The position numbers and the translations under genes were made by a program. 64,000 nucleotides of DNA from Aphrocallistes beatrix (taxonomy: Eukaryota; Porifera; Hexactinellida; Sceptrulophora; Aphrocallistidae), in the NCBI GenBank assembly GCA_963281255.1, contig OY725501.1, positions 1,713,674-1,777,673 on the forward strand. Reading direction: 5' to 3'. The notes beneath the pieces are model-generated. The model saw nothing but the letters and a program-made list of their open reading frames with translations. It did no database searches and had not been told where the DNA came from. Positions within the stretch are counted from its first letter, which is position 1; each line of letters opens with the position of its first letter. Below are positions 11,728 through 22,300 of the stretch, piece after piece.

Positions 11728-12394
11728 TAGATGTAGCCAGATTTTTTAACGGTTGAAGACAGATATAATAATTAAATCTAACTACAAAGCTGGGAGTTTT
11801 TCTCTCGCAGGGAAGATCCAAATTCACGGGATTTCGCAATTTATAAATTGGCAAAATCACTTAATTCACTAGTAAGATGATACAGAGGACATTGATCGTT
11901 CTTAAACTCAGAACTTAAATCCATTGTCTGTGTACCGAAAACAGAAATATTATATCGAAACCAAAATATGAGTGGAGTGGACACCATACAAGCCAGCATA
12001 CATCTTTATCCAACAATATGATTCATCCTTGCAAAAGTTTGAAGAGAATTTAACTTCTATGTTAGATAACACACTACTCTCAAAACTTATGCCGAAGTCT
12101 TGGCCGAGAAGGTACATTTTTCGGACTAGTGGCGTACATTTTTAAGAATAGATTAATAGGAGGCTGCTGATAGGGAAATACTATCAAGAAGAAAAGGGAG
12201 AAAATATTATCGTGCACATATCATTATCAGAAGAAGTCCAGCTTCCTAAATGCTCAAAAACTTTTGTCGCTTGCTGAGGAGCCGCAGCCTAAGCCAAAGA
12301 TAGTAGAGGTTTGACGTCTCGGGAGAGTTCGTAAGAATGGCAAGCAAAGAACTTTAAGAATAATACTTAATCACAACCTATTAGATTATATATA
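11728..12394. other. stretch without a recognisable gene
   Basis: It lies between two family T MITEs. A segment at about 12230-12360 reads LLSLAEEPQPKPKIVEV on the plus strand before a stop. That could be a scrap of a retroelement ORF, but I cannot assign it. Confidence 0.35.
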
Positions 12395-12786
12395 CACTGC
12401 CTGAAGAGATACGCTTAATTTAACTTCAAATCCGAATTCTCCATATTCGAATTACTCACTTATTAATCTTTCAACTTGTTTACACTCCCATAAGGTTAAA
12501 ATTTTTCAAACTGCGCCACCTCATACCACCAATGCCATCATATACAATGGTGATCCCTCGCGACATGTGGCATAGGAAAGCAAATGCTGAAAATACTTAA
12601 TCTTGAAGAAGAGTAACTAAGTTAAAAACTTATAAAGTGGGTAATTTGAATGTGGAGAATTCGAATTTGAAGTCAAATTAAGTGTATCTCTCACAAATTA
12701 AAAACATTGACTCGCTAAATAAATCAGTATAATGACTATTTGTATGGGGAATTATGGGGTGTACGAATACTTTTGTTCAGGCAGTG
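12395..12786. mobile_element. family T MITE, copy 2, left arm deleted
   Basis: It is nearly the same as 11251-11727 but lacks about 85 bp just inside the left tip: cactgcctga joins directly to agagatacgcttaatttaac. The right arm is complete and ends ggcagtg followed by TA. Confidence 0.85.
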
Positions 12787-12791
12787 TAGAT

Positions 12792-13350
12792 CAGTGGTTC
12801 CTAAATGGGGGGGGGGGCTTTGTTACTTTTTAAGGGGGGGGGGGGTGGCTGCGTTTGTTATTATCATTTTTCATTATATGTTTACATACTTTTTATTGAA
12901 TATGAATTCCATGCAGTAATAACTAATCAAAGTTAATTAAGTGAGTTAAAGGTTTATTTTGATTACTGTTTTTAACAAAACACTATTAAAGTATCAATAA
13001 AGTTTCTCTTAACTATTATATATTCTAAAGTTAGTAGCACTTTATATGTTTTCAAAATACAAATTTGCGAGGTTTTCCATCATTCACTATTTTCTCAATC
13101 CCTAAATCATATATAATTGATTATCAGCACTTAGTTTACTTCCACTCCTATTGAACATATTATAGCAACTTAGCACAAACAAATTCATTAGTAAACTTAA
13201 ATACAATAATGAACTGTCATCAGTATCAGTGCACATTTATTCTGTTTCTTTGACAATAAAGTATCCTTAGCATCTTATATTTAAATCACAAATTTGTGAA
13301 AGTGAGAAGGTAGTAAAGGGAGAATGGGAGAAAAATTGTGGGTACCACTG
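12792..13350. mobile_element. hAT-type MITE
   Basis: It starts cagtggttcctaaatgg and ends gggtaccactg, the usual CAGTGGTTC-type hAT terminus. The 8-bp flanks gtgtagat and atatagat match at 6 of 8 positions, compatible with an old target duplication. Runs of G (about 12801-12843) lie near the left end. It abuts the family T MITE at its left. Confidence 0.75.
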
Positions 13351-13865
13351 ATATAGATGACTTACGTATTTCTTTGTCAGAATATACATGCACCTAGGCA
13401 TAGAAACGGTGGGACGAGTATCGTTGCTTTTATCTTCACTAATGATTAATCACTGGTATGTGGCTATAGTATAAGACCTCCTCTACAGTTATCATCGTGT
13501 TCAGGCATTTGATTGTGGAGCATCCTCATACTTTATGCAGTCAAAGACTGTTTATTTATTTAAATGATGAAACAAATTATGCACTAGAACATTATATTTT
13601 TGAAGAATGGAATTATATATTTACTTTAGATATGTCATCGGTCGGAATGCTTTGGAAAAAACAGTATTTATACGCATGTATCAAAGGATTTGTCATGTGT
13701 CTCATGAGGGACGGAAACAGCTTAGTGGTAACAACTCTTTATAAGTTTTTTTATTTATATCACTCAATCTTCCCTCCATCCGAATTTGAATTATTTACAT
13801 GTAGAATAAACTTTGAATTGGAGTTTTGTTTTCAGTTTAGTTTTTGAACATAATATTGCATGCAA
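13351..13865 (+). other. stretch with one unassigned open frame
   Basis: An open frame of 116 codons runs 13497-13847 (starts MFRHLIVEHPHTLC, ends FELEFCFQFSF). It is rich in aromatic residues and has no motif I recognise. Given the AT-rich setting it may be chance, or an old repeat relic. Confidence 0.25.
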
Positions 13866-13869
13866 CAGA

Positions 13870-14135
13870 TTAAATTGATCCGTTAACCGTGGACTGTTAC
13901 CATAGAAAATGTAAGGGAGAGATCCAAGACATCGCGACACGATAGTAGCTTAGGTGCAAAACGGTTAAACAGCTAAAATCGGACTGTTAACAGCCAAAAT
14001 GGGCTGTTAGCATATAAAAATAGCTTGTTGAAAGTAAACTTGCAGCTAAGGTCATCATCAATTGGTAAAGCTATTAAACATCGCTGTTAACAGCAAATAC
14101 TGTACTGTTATCACAGTTAACAGCTTGAACGGCTT
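13870..14135. repeat. cluster of ctgttaacag-type palindromes
   Basis: The motif ctgttaacagc and close variants recur at least five times in about 260 bp (for example near 13982, 14080, 14117), in both directions because the core is self-complementary. Spacing is irregular, so it is not a simple tandem array. It could be a decayed foldback end. Confidence 0.5.
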
Positions 14136-14229
14136 TTAATTTCACCATCCCAGGGAATAGATTTAATTTAAGCAAGCTTTTCATATTTATGCAATCGCAT
14201 GTTCGAAAAGCAGTTAAAGAAAATATAGA

Positions 14230-14640
14230 TTATGGATCAAGCTAATTAACAACCCATTATCTTGGACGTTATAAGAAAGCGAGGAATAGAGTTGCTAAGC
14301 TAGCCAGGGTGAATGAAGTAACTTTGAGCAGGGATTGACGCAGCAATTCAATTCTCCTAAGTTTATCAAAGCATTCTTTCGTTATGCCAAAAATCAAAGG
14401 CCAGATGTCGACAATTGACTCAGTCAATTTATTTTCTGATCATTTCTCAACAGTCTATAATAATTATGCATCATGTAGAGAGTGTAGTATGTATATGAAG
14501 CGTCTTTTGATGAAATATTTTATATTTTCTAACTAAAATTGTAATATTGGAAGAAATGGTAGTACAAAAATTAGAAATATTGAATAATAATATTGTCACC
14601 GGGCCCAGATGGCATTCATCCGAAATTATTGAGAAATATT
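14230..14640 (+). pseudogene. LINE reverse-transcriptase fragment
   Basis: Two short blocks in order identify a non-LTR retrotransposon. The first, in the linker before the RT, reads YKKARNRVAKLARVNEV and then KFIKAFFRYAKNQRPDV (about 14260-14410). The second is the RT block SPGPDGIHPKLLRNILKS at about 14596-14650. Stops and frameshifts interrupt the rest. The PGPDGI motif is shared by several LINE clades, so the clade is not decided. It stops just before the Tc1 element at 14668. Confidence 0.7.
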
Positions 14641-14667
14641 TTAAAATCTATATTCTATTCTATATTA

Positions 14668-15555
14668 CAGTTTGTTGCAAAAGTATTTGCACTTTTGCAA
14701 ATTCAAAAAAGCATCTGCTAATTGAGTACAAACAATGCAGTTTCTCATGTATCATATACCCAATCTTGTTGCATATTATGTCCACAAACCAAGTTTTGGC
14801 TTCAAATCAATCATAAGAAGTCTCAACAGTTTCCCAAAGATGTACGTATATATGCTCTCTTTACACCAATTTTGCTTCTACGTTTCAAATGCTCCCTCTA
14901 CTTCCACGTCAATCGAGCTACTCAAAGTTTCTGGGTTAACTATAAATCCTCCAACATGGGACCATTATTACACATGAAACAGGTGTGGGAAGAGTTAAAA
15001 GTGAAAGGTCATATCAAGGACAACTGGAAAAGCGTCTATTTCACTGATGAACGTTCCGTCCTGCTAAATCTAGGTAGCGTGGGGATGTGGACGAATGCGA
15101 AAGAAAATCCCGTTTTCGGATGAAAAGTTACGCATCAATGCTACACATATGGGGCGGTATTTCAGCTAGAGGGGATCCTTATTGAAGGTCTTTACATCTA
15201 ATTTCACTTCCAAGATGTACATTGATACCATGAATGAGTGTTTAATTGAGATTGCAGATGTTTACTATCTAGATTGATGGAGAATATAGAAGGACAATTC
15301 TCCGATTCATAGATTGAAGTTCAGTAAATCATGGAAAGAGAGTCAACATCTGAAGTTATTGGAATGGACAGCTTACTCACCGGACTTAAACCCTATAGAA
15401 ATTATCTGGGGGCACTCAATCAGAGACTGTCTACTCAAGAATTCTAACATTTACATAACCTTATTATAATAATAAAATCAAAAATTGTCCGTTAATGAAT
15501 CTCACTTTCAAAATCCTAGTATTTTCTTTAGTGCCAATACTTTTGAAACAAACTG
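14668..15555 (+). mobile_element. Tc1-like DD34E element with internal deletion
   Basis: The ends are cagtttgttgcaaaagtatt and its imperfect complement aatacttttgaaacaaactg, with TA on both sides. At 888 bp it is about half of a full element. The N-terminal half of the transposase is missing. Confidence 0.8.
14970..15425 (+). pseudogene. Tc1 DD34E transposase remnant
   Basis: The catalytic core is visible in pieces: KQVWEELKVKGHIKDNWKSV, then YFTDERSV (first Asp region), VGMWTNAKENPVF, HIWGGISARG, and a C-terminal block corresponding to YSPDLNPIE (from about 15376). Several stops and frameshifts separate them. It resembles the transposases at 28026-28870 and 38495-40090. Confidence 0.75.
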
Positions 15556-15869
15556 TATATTCACTCAGAAGATTGATTATATGCCATTGAATCTTAATAA
15601 TGTTAAATTTTATACATGGGCATATCAAATGCAGATTTTTCATAATCAATGGAGTCATGCTTGCGATTTGGAAGAAATAACTGTCGTAAAAGAAAAAGCT
15701 ATCTAGGTTGCCAACAAGGAAATTTTTTCAAAACATATCGCTACAATTGCATCTTGTGCAAATATCTTATATATTATAAATCAAAAGGATTTTTTTTGTT
15801 TTTTTGTTTTGTCCTAATTAATGACAATTGGTAGGTGCTAGAGACTTGAAATATTGGCAAGCAGGTACC

Positions 15870-16014
15870 TAATAATATGCATACAAAGGAGTTCTGAAAG
15901 CTAAGCAAAATTTATCACCTTCCCAAAAAGGTGTCAAAATACGTTGGCCAATCAAAACCCAGTATTAATACATTACATATGATGAGAACAATAGATACAA
16001 TTTAAACCTTTGTA
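15870..16014 (-). repeat. dispersed repeat, inverted copy of 5287-5434
   Basis: It contains caaaggagttctgaaagcta and tattaatacattacatatga, the complements of the motifs at 5287-5434. The class is unknown. Confidence 0.6.
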
Positions 16015-16255
16015 TTTTTTAAGTAGTCAAAATAGTACACAGACAAGCACATACTATAAGCGGTGGGGTCGGGGAAAAAATTCGAGGAAACCCTGAGTAC
16101 TAGATCAACATTATTATTTCGTTCATTTATATTCTCAGCTACTATTTTTGAGAGGATTCCGTAATTGTAGGACGGTATCAATCACATTAGTAATATTATT
16201 TACTCAAAATCATAGACTAAATTATAGATATAAACATATTAAAAAATACGTTATA

Positions 16256-16510
16256 TTAGTAACCAACCCAGTCAGCAATCTCATCTGAAAATCTATTTTC
16301 CCTCTGAATTTGGTTTATTCTGTAGTTACATTGTTTTCTTTCATTATCAATGTAATTTTTTACATTCTTGATTAAAGTCCTATCTTTGTTCGCTTTGTAT
16401 TTCTCAATTGCAGTTTCAACCTTCTCAACCAAAATCACTTTTTTTCCAAATAAGCTACATAATTCATTTATAACCTCTCCGTGATGCATCTTTAAAACAG
16501 CATGTCCATC
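16256..16510 (-). CDS. candidate 3'-terminal exon of a host gene
   Basis: An 85-codon open segment ends at a TAA stop and begins right after an acceptor-like site (gaatgattttag) with GAT as its first codon. The peptide starts DGHAVLKMHHGEVINELCSL. It continues as a lysine-rich, charged, probably helical region (VEKVETAIEKYKANKDR, NYIDNERKQCNYRINQIQRE) and ends FSDEIADWVGY. There is no stop or frameshift, and codon use looks protein-like rather than random AT. No transposase motif is present. The product is not recognised. It may belong to the same minus-strand transcription unit as 64-234 or be an alternative terminal exon, which is inference. Confidence 0.45.
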   Translation of the reverse strand, partial: DGHAVLKMHHGEVINELCSLFGKKVILVEKVETAIEKYKANKDRTLIKNVKNYIDNERKQCNYRINQIQRENRFSDEIADWVGY

Positions 16511-17135
16511 CTAAAATCATTCGCATACTATAATATAAGTTAAATCGTTCAATGATTGGAATAAAAAACTAAATAATATGGGAAAATGATATTAACATTA
16601 ATCAAATGTATTATTATTAATCTATGATTATAAGATTGTGCAAAGTAAATATAAAATATTTCCTTCAGAAAAACTGACGTTAATTTGCTGAAAAGGATTA
16701 GAGGTTGGAATTTCTTATCATTTGCAAGTTCATGCTTCAATGTTACTTTTTCATTGACTAGAAATAATAATATTTTTGTAGTAAGTCTAATAATTATACG
16801 TAGTTGAAATTATGGTCACCACGCACTTTTTAGAAGTATAGATAATTATAAATCCCATACGTTTATCTCGAATTTTGGTGAAAGCTAATCTTCATATGAC
16901 CAATTATCTAATTTAACACTAAGTTTTTTCCTATGGATTAATAAATCTGGATTAATAAATCAAGTACAAAAAAGTGTGGATCATATAACGAAAGGGATGA
17001 CAAAGTCGAAAAGTTCAAAACTCAAATTATCCGTAAAGTTTAAAATGCGATTAAGTTCTGTTTCAATTTAGACTACCGCCAATCGAAGCATAACCAAGCA
17101 TATTTAAATTATAGTGATAACACATCTTTACTATT
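16511..17135. other. AT-rich stretch without a gene
   Basis: If 16256-16510 is a real exon, this would be its upstream intron. No further exon with clear splice signals was found, and no repeat terminus stands out. Confidence 0.35.
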
Positions 17136-17680
17136 AAAACTCGATTAATGTATATTTATTTATATATATATATATAACGAATTGATTGAAGAAACAACTA
17201 GGCGCAGAAAGCTGATTTTTGGCATGCGGGAGTCTTTTGGCTATGGCTCGAGTATGTTCTGAGTTCAGACGAAAAAGTCGACTCATCATGGAATTATGAC
17301 GTCATTGTTACCTTTTTTAAAATTAGAAATTTGAGTTTTTCGACTATAACTCAGTCATTTTAGGTGATAGAAGGCTGAGATTTTAATAGAACGTGTATAT
17401 TAAGATATCTCACATCATAACAGAGTGATGAGTCATCAAAAATGATGACTCATCACTGTTATGACGTCATCATGGCACATCAAAATTTTAAAAATCGACA
17501 AATTTGGTGATTTTTCGTGCGATATCGATTATAACAATAGGACAGCCGTATTTAGGGATGTTATCTTCCTTATAATTAATCTTTGTGACCCCAGGAGCAC
17601 GCAGGGCGCCTCCAGCGGACATAAAGTATCCGCCAGCCGCGCAGCGCAAGCAAGCGAAGCGCGCTTGTTACTTTAAAGAT
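17136..17680 (+). mobile_element. hairpin-ended element (family H), full copy A
   Basis: This is the reference copy of the commonest family. On its left are the flank motif ttactattaaaactcgatta and a (TA)n run. Then comes taacgaattgattgaagaaa, an AT-rich body of about 400 bp, and a GC-rich tail with consecutive palindromes: gcgcc blocks, gcggacataaagtatccgcc, and gcgcaagcaagcgaagcgcg. It is non-coding. The asymmetric ends, microsatellite and 3' hairpins recall non-autonomous Helentron/HINE elements such as Drosophila DINE-1, but no RepHel gene is present to prove that. Confidence 0.75.
17297..17469. promoter_or_regulatory. CRE-like and AP-1-like motif cluster in family H copy A
   Basis: TGACGTCA octamers, the consensus CREB/ATF site, occur at 17297-17304 and 17462-17469. 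Between them lie TGAGTCA (17429-17435) and TGACTCA (17446-17452), which match the AP-1 consensus. The same layout recurs in other family H copies. Whether any protein binds is not known from sequence. Confidence 0.5.
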
Positions 17681-17999
17681 CCAACTTATTACACATAATA
17701 ACCAGATTTTGAATTTGATTCCTAATGAAGAAAAAGAAAAGAAGCGTGTAATTATTGAAATATTGAAAAGCGGGCGGAAACATGCATAAATAAGAAATTG
17801 TTGAAGCTTCCTGAATGAACCACGTATCTAATTATTATCATCCCATTTTCTCTTTGTACAGAGGAAGGTTTAATCCCTGAAAGCCTCTAACTGTATGGGC
17901 TCTACTTTACTACTATTGTTGATCTATCAATAACTTATCTTATATAGGTATATAGTATATACACGTACTTAGTATATATTATCATATAAATATATATAT

Positions 18000-19070
18000 A
18001 TCATAAAAAATCAAGCAAATTGGAGATGATTTTAGTGGTCGCGGAAGGCAGGCTTCTCGAAGTGCATACGGATTACTTATATATCGGCGGCCGACATATA
18101 AGCAAATATGGCCGCCATATAAGGATAGTGCCGCCATATAAGTGAATATGGCCGCCAAATAAGGATTCTCATGCGTTATTATGTCAGAGACAGTTGTGTA
18201 CAAGATTTGTGGGGACAGTTGTGTTGAAGCATTAGAAAAATACTTAGTTGTAGACAGCCCTAATAATATCAGTGGTTCTTAACTAGGGTACTAGAGGTAC
18301 ACCAGTGTAACGTAGGGTATTTGGGTACAGAATTAACCGCTACCTGTGAATATGAGTTTAAAAAATATTCCTACCTGTTTTTTTGTTTTTAAACAACACA
18401 GATTATTATGTGTTCAGAAACCAAAGTAGTAGATAAATACAGTTCACGATTCAACTCATATTCACAGGTAGCGGTTAATTCTGTACCCAAATACCCTACG
18501 TTACACTAGTGTACCTCTAGTACCCTAGTTAGAGAACCACTGATATTATTAGGGCTTTCTACAACTACGTATCTTTATAATGCTTGTACACAACTGTCTC
18601 TGACATAATAACGCATGAAAATCCTTAATTGGCGGCCATAATCACTTATATGGCAGCACTATCCTTATATGGCGGCCATATTTGCTTATATGTCGGCTAG
18701 CCGACAATGTCGGCCAGCCGACATATAAGTAATCCGAAGTGCATATTAATACGGGGGTTATCATAGCAGCGGATTCGCATGTCAGACAAAACTGTTTATA
18801 AATCGAAAATTATGAGATATCAAGAAATTTATTCCAACGTGTTGGGGAGGGTTTGGAGAATCATATATCATGCTCGAAAAATCAAAATATTATATGTTGA
18901 CCATGGATGGGTACATTTTGTCCATGTCACAGATAACAGTTAATAACTTGAAAAATATCCATCTAAAATTACTTTCTTCAAATACAGTTAATGTCAACCC
19001 ATGGGACGCTCTATATTTAAAATTTCAGACAAAATATGCATTATTGTTTTGAATTAAGCATCCTAATTCA
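18000..19070 (+). repeat. dispersed repeat R1, copy 1, with a foldback inserted
   Basis: The left part (tcaagcaaattggagatgat, ggcaggcttctcgaagtgca) and right part (gcagcggattcgcatg, then gaccatggatgggtacattt to about 19055) are found in the opposite orientation at 25405-26225. A foldback with a 9-bp target duplication separates them here. The 18870-19052 open frame is part of this repeat. It also appears in the inverted copy and has no known motif. Confidence 0.7.
18069..18736. mobile_element. foldback element with 9-bp target duplication (Mutator-like?)
   Basis: The arms are about 300 bp each, running from cggattacttatatatcggc to the complement ...cgacatataagtaatccg. The 9-bp sequence aagtgcata flanks it directly at 18060-18068 and 18737-18745. 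The arms contain repeated 'atatggccgccatataag' steps. Further in they contain a CAGTGGTTC ... GAACCACTG pair (about 18274-18541) that looks like hAT tips but belongs to the same palindrome. Long TIRs with a 9-bp duplication fit Mutator-like foldbacks. No transposase is present. Confidence 0.7.
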
Positions 19071-19379
19071 GCTAGTATACTAAAATAAATACATATTACA
19101 TCACAATAGTTTCTTCCTGGAAGTAATCTTAGCCATAGGCAGATCGTAGGTGCTTGTATATAATGCTAGATTTCGTCTTGATTGTCATTTCAACTATCTT
19201 ACATTATTTCAGCATTTGTATTTTTATCTATTCCAATCATTCTACTTTAATTCTACTTCTTTCATTAAAGTCATTTTCTATCTATAATTATCGATCTTGC
19301 ATAAGGTAAGTTATTAAACTTCATATTTTCTAATGTTATCCTCGTGAAGCTATAAATAATTGTTCTTTATAGGTATGCC

Positions 19380-22300
19380 TGTAAATTTTAGAGACGATAA
19401 ATTCCTAGAGGCTCTATTATCCCTTGTGTTTGACGATTTTTTAACCATGAAATGTGTCCTACAAAAGTCTAACAGGAGCAAAGCCGATTCAATATGGGGA
19501 AATTAGCATCTATAATTCTATTATTTTCGGGGTTAATCGAGAGATACTTGTAATAAGCGATCTTTTCTTACCGCCAGATGGAGGAATAATAGTGGAAATA
19601 TTCAGGAGATATTGAGTGAAAAAATGGTGTCCGAATTGAGTGAGTTGATAGGGCGATAGGGCCATGTTAGAGATAGTGTAATTAGCCAGTGATTTGGAGC
19701 TTGTAAAGTTAGGTAGTAGTATTACTTGTTGTTTAGAACATCTTAGTTTAGGAAATTTAGAACGTGTACTTTTCGATGATAACTAGTATCTGGGCATCAG
19801 GTTGTGAGAGTGGTGAACTATGTAATTTCTAAGTATCACAAGTCAATTACTCCACTCGACTCAGATGAGCCCGAAGGTTTTTTCTGGCATGGTAACAATT
19901 GCGATAGTGCAATCTTGTTGGAATCATTAAAATTCTTTGGTTTAGAATGCCCCCTAGTTAAAGGAGGTTTCCTTTTAGTTAACGAAAAGTTAAATGAGAA
20001 GTGTCAAAGGTTTGTGACTTATATGTTATATCAATTTGAATTCGTTAAAATAATAGCTTAAGATAATATCCTGATACAAGCATTGTTGATCGCTGAAAAT
20101 ATTAACTGTCGTTTTATAAATAATTTGTTTGGTAAGTCTTAACTAATATTAAAAACTAAGCAAAATTTAGAAAATATTCGTGAAAATTCTGATTGTATGT
20201 GGTTTTTATAATATTTTCGTGAAAAAATTCTAAATATACAGAATAAGAGGGGCATGGTAGTTTCTACAGAGAATAAGGAATTATCTGATGTTGATAATAC
20301 AGATCAATTGTTAATAGATGAAGGTAGCTTAATCATTAATGAAGTTATAATAAATCTAACTACTTGTTTGTAATGAGGAAATTAAATTTAATCTTAGTAA
20401 GAGTGACTGAAACCAAATTACCAGTTTAAAAGGTTATAATACAGTCACCCTCGCTAATCCGAACCTCGCTAGTCCGAACCCTCGCTAATCCGAACACTTC
20501 ATTCTTTCAATCCGAACACCCGAAATATAATATTTTTCGCCTCTATGCTTTAAATCAACGTTTATAATATTATATACTTCAATAAGATTGAGAAACCTCA
20601 TTAAAGAAGTAATTATAACAAAATATTATCCTAATATTCTAACACTTCAAATTTTTTATAGTTAATACCCCATTGAATTAGTGTTATTTCACTAATCGGA
20701 ACAAATTCGCTAATCCGAACGATTTTTTACATCATTGGCACAGAGCTGTTCGGATTAGCGAGGGTGTACTGTATTATTTTCTCCAAAGATTGGACAAATT
20801 TAATTTAATTCTAAGATCGAAAATAAGTATCAATGTGTTTTATGTTTCAAATATAAAAAAGTAAACAAAACGAATAGTAGAAAACGTAATTGTTGCTTTT
20901 TTCTAAGCAAAAGCAGTATGTAAATTAATAATTGTTTTGAATTCATTTTTAATTAGAAACAATCTATTTACTTGTAAAGTAGATGATAGTGTAGTTTATG
21001 TACAGTTAGTGGAACGTTATCTCTTGAGCATGATAATTGTAAACTGTTCATGCTAAGCATTTGTCTAATACAACAGAATAAAAGTGACCAAAGAGCTCTC
21101 TGGTCAACCAGTGAGCAAATTTTTTTATGAACAATTTTCGACTCCAACTAGTATGAATAATGCTCTGGATTTGGTAACTTCAATAAAATAAAAAGTACTG
21201 GTGTTTTACGTAAAGTTAAGTTTGATTTAGCACGTTTAAATAGGTTCTCTAATGATAATTGGATAGAATTAAATTACAGAAACATTATTCTAATACTTTA
21301 CATGATAAACATATTAATGGATATATACTACAATCTTTATCCTACAATCCCTTTATTGTTCATTTATATAGTGAAAATCAAATTAAAATTCTTAAAATAT
21401 TCAAAAATAAGAGTCATTGTTCATTTGGATGCTACTGGAACTATTATACGTAAAATAGACTCTTCTCAGGAAAAATTAATTATGCATTGACCGTTGGACA
21501 TCTAGATTATTCTACTAGTCCTGTTCCTATCACAGAAATGATTAGTTCTGCTCACAGTAGTGCAGAAATGACGTATTTTTTGCATAAATGTGCACTTGAA
21601 GCAAAAAAGATTGTAGGCAGTGAACTTCATTATCATTGGTCAAATTCAAATCGACTATAGTTGGGCTCTTATTTATCTTTTGCAACGCATTCCTCAAATG
21701 TGATCTAGAAACATACTTAAATAAATGTTGGACTAAAATAGAGTTCGATCCAGAAGGAGAATTTATAAATTATAATATAATTATACATTTATGTTCAACA
21801 CATTTACTAAATGGCATAGGTTACCACGTTAACAAAATGTTCAAGTTAAATAAGAATGTGAGGAAACTATTGTTATTTGGATATATTGTAAGCTGTACTG
21901 ATATAAATAAGATAAATAATGTTTTCCGATCATTCATTATGTGTCGTGTTTTTGAGTGAAAATTTGGACGATAATGTAACAGATAATATTTTGAATTCAG
22001 AATCACATATTTCTAATGACAGTTAAACAATTAAGGATATAATATAGTGGAGAATGATAGTGAGTAAAACCCGTTTGAAAATGATGAAAATTGAACGTAT
22101 TGGGAAAAGTCTCCATTTGGAAGACATTTTGCAAAAATTCTCGAAAAATGTAATGAAATTGTTGGTGGGGTTGATTCAAATATTGAATTAAATCCAAATT
22201 ATAATCCAAAAGTGATTGAATATTTACTTTCATATTACATGCCTTTATTACCATTGTGGAGTGGAACAATTTAGGGACCACACAGCGGAAAGGTTGGTAA

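Noticed and set aside
13497..13847. 116-codon open frame as a possible gene
   Set aside because: It has no motif, no splice context and unusual aromatic richness in an AT-rich stretch, so it is listed only as unassigned.
17136..17680. Family H as a SINE
   Set aside because: No pol III A/B boxes or tRNA-like head and no poly(A) or simple 3' tail were seen. The GC-rich hairpins and TA microsatellite fit a DNA element better.
18274..18541. Separate hAT MITE inside the 18-kb foldback
   Set aside because: Its flanks are inverted, not direct, repeats and continue into the outer palindrome, so it is treated as part of that palindrome.
18870..19052. 60-codon open frame in repeat R1
   Set aside because: It recurs in the inverted R1 copy (25405-25644) only as part of a non-coding-looking repeat, and no motif or conserved frame could be shown.
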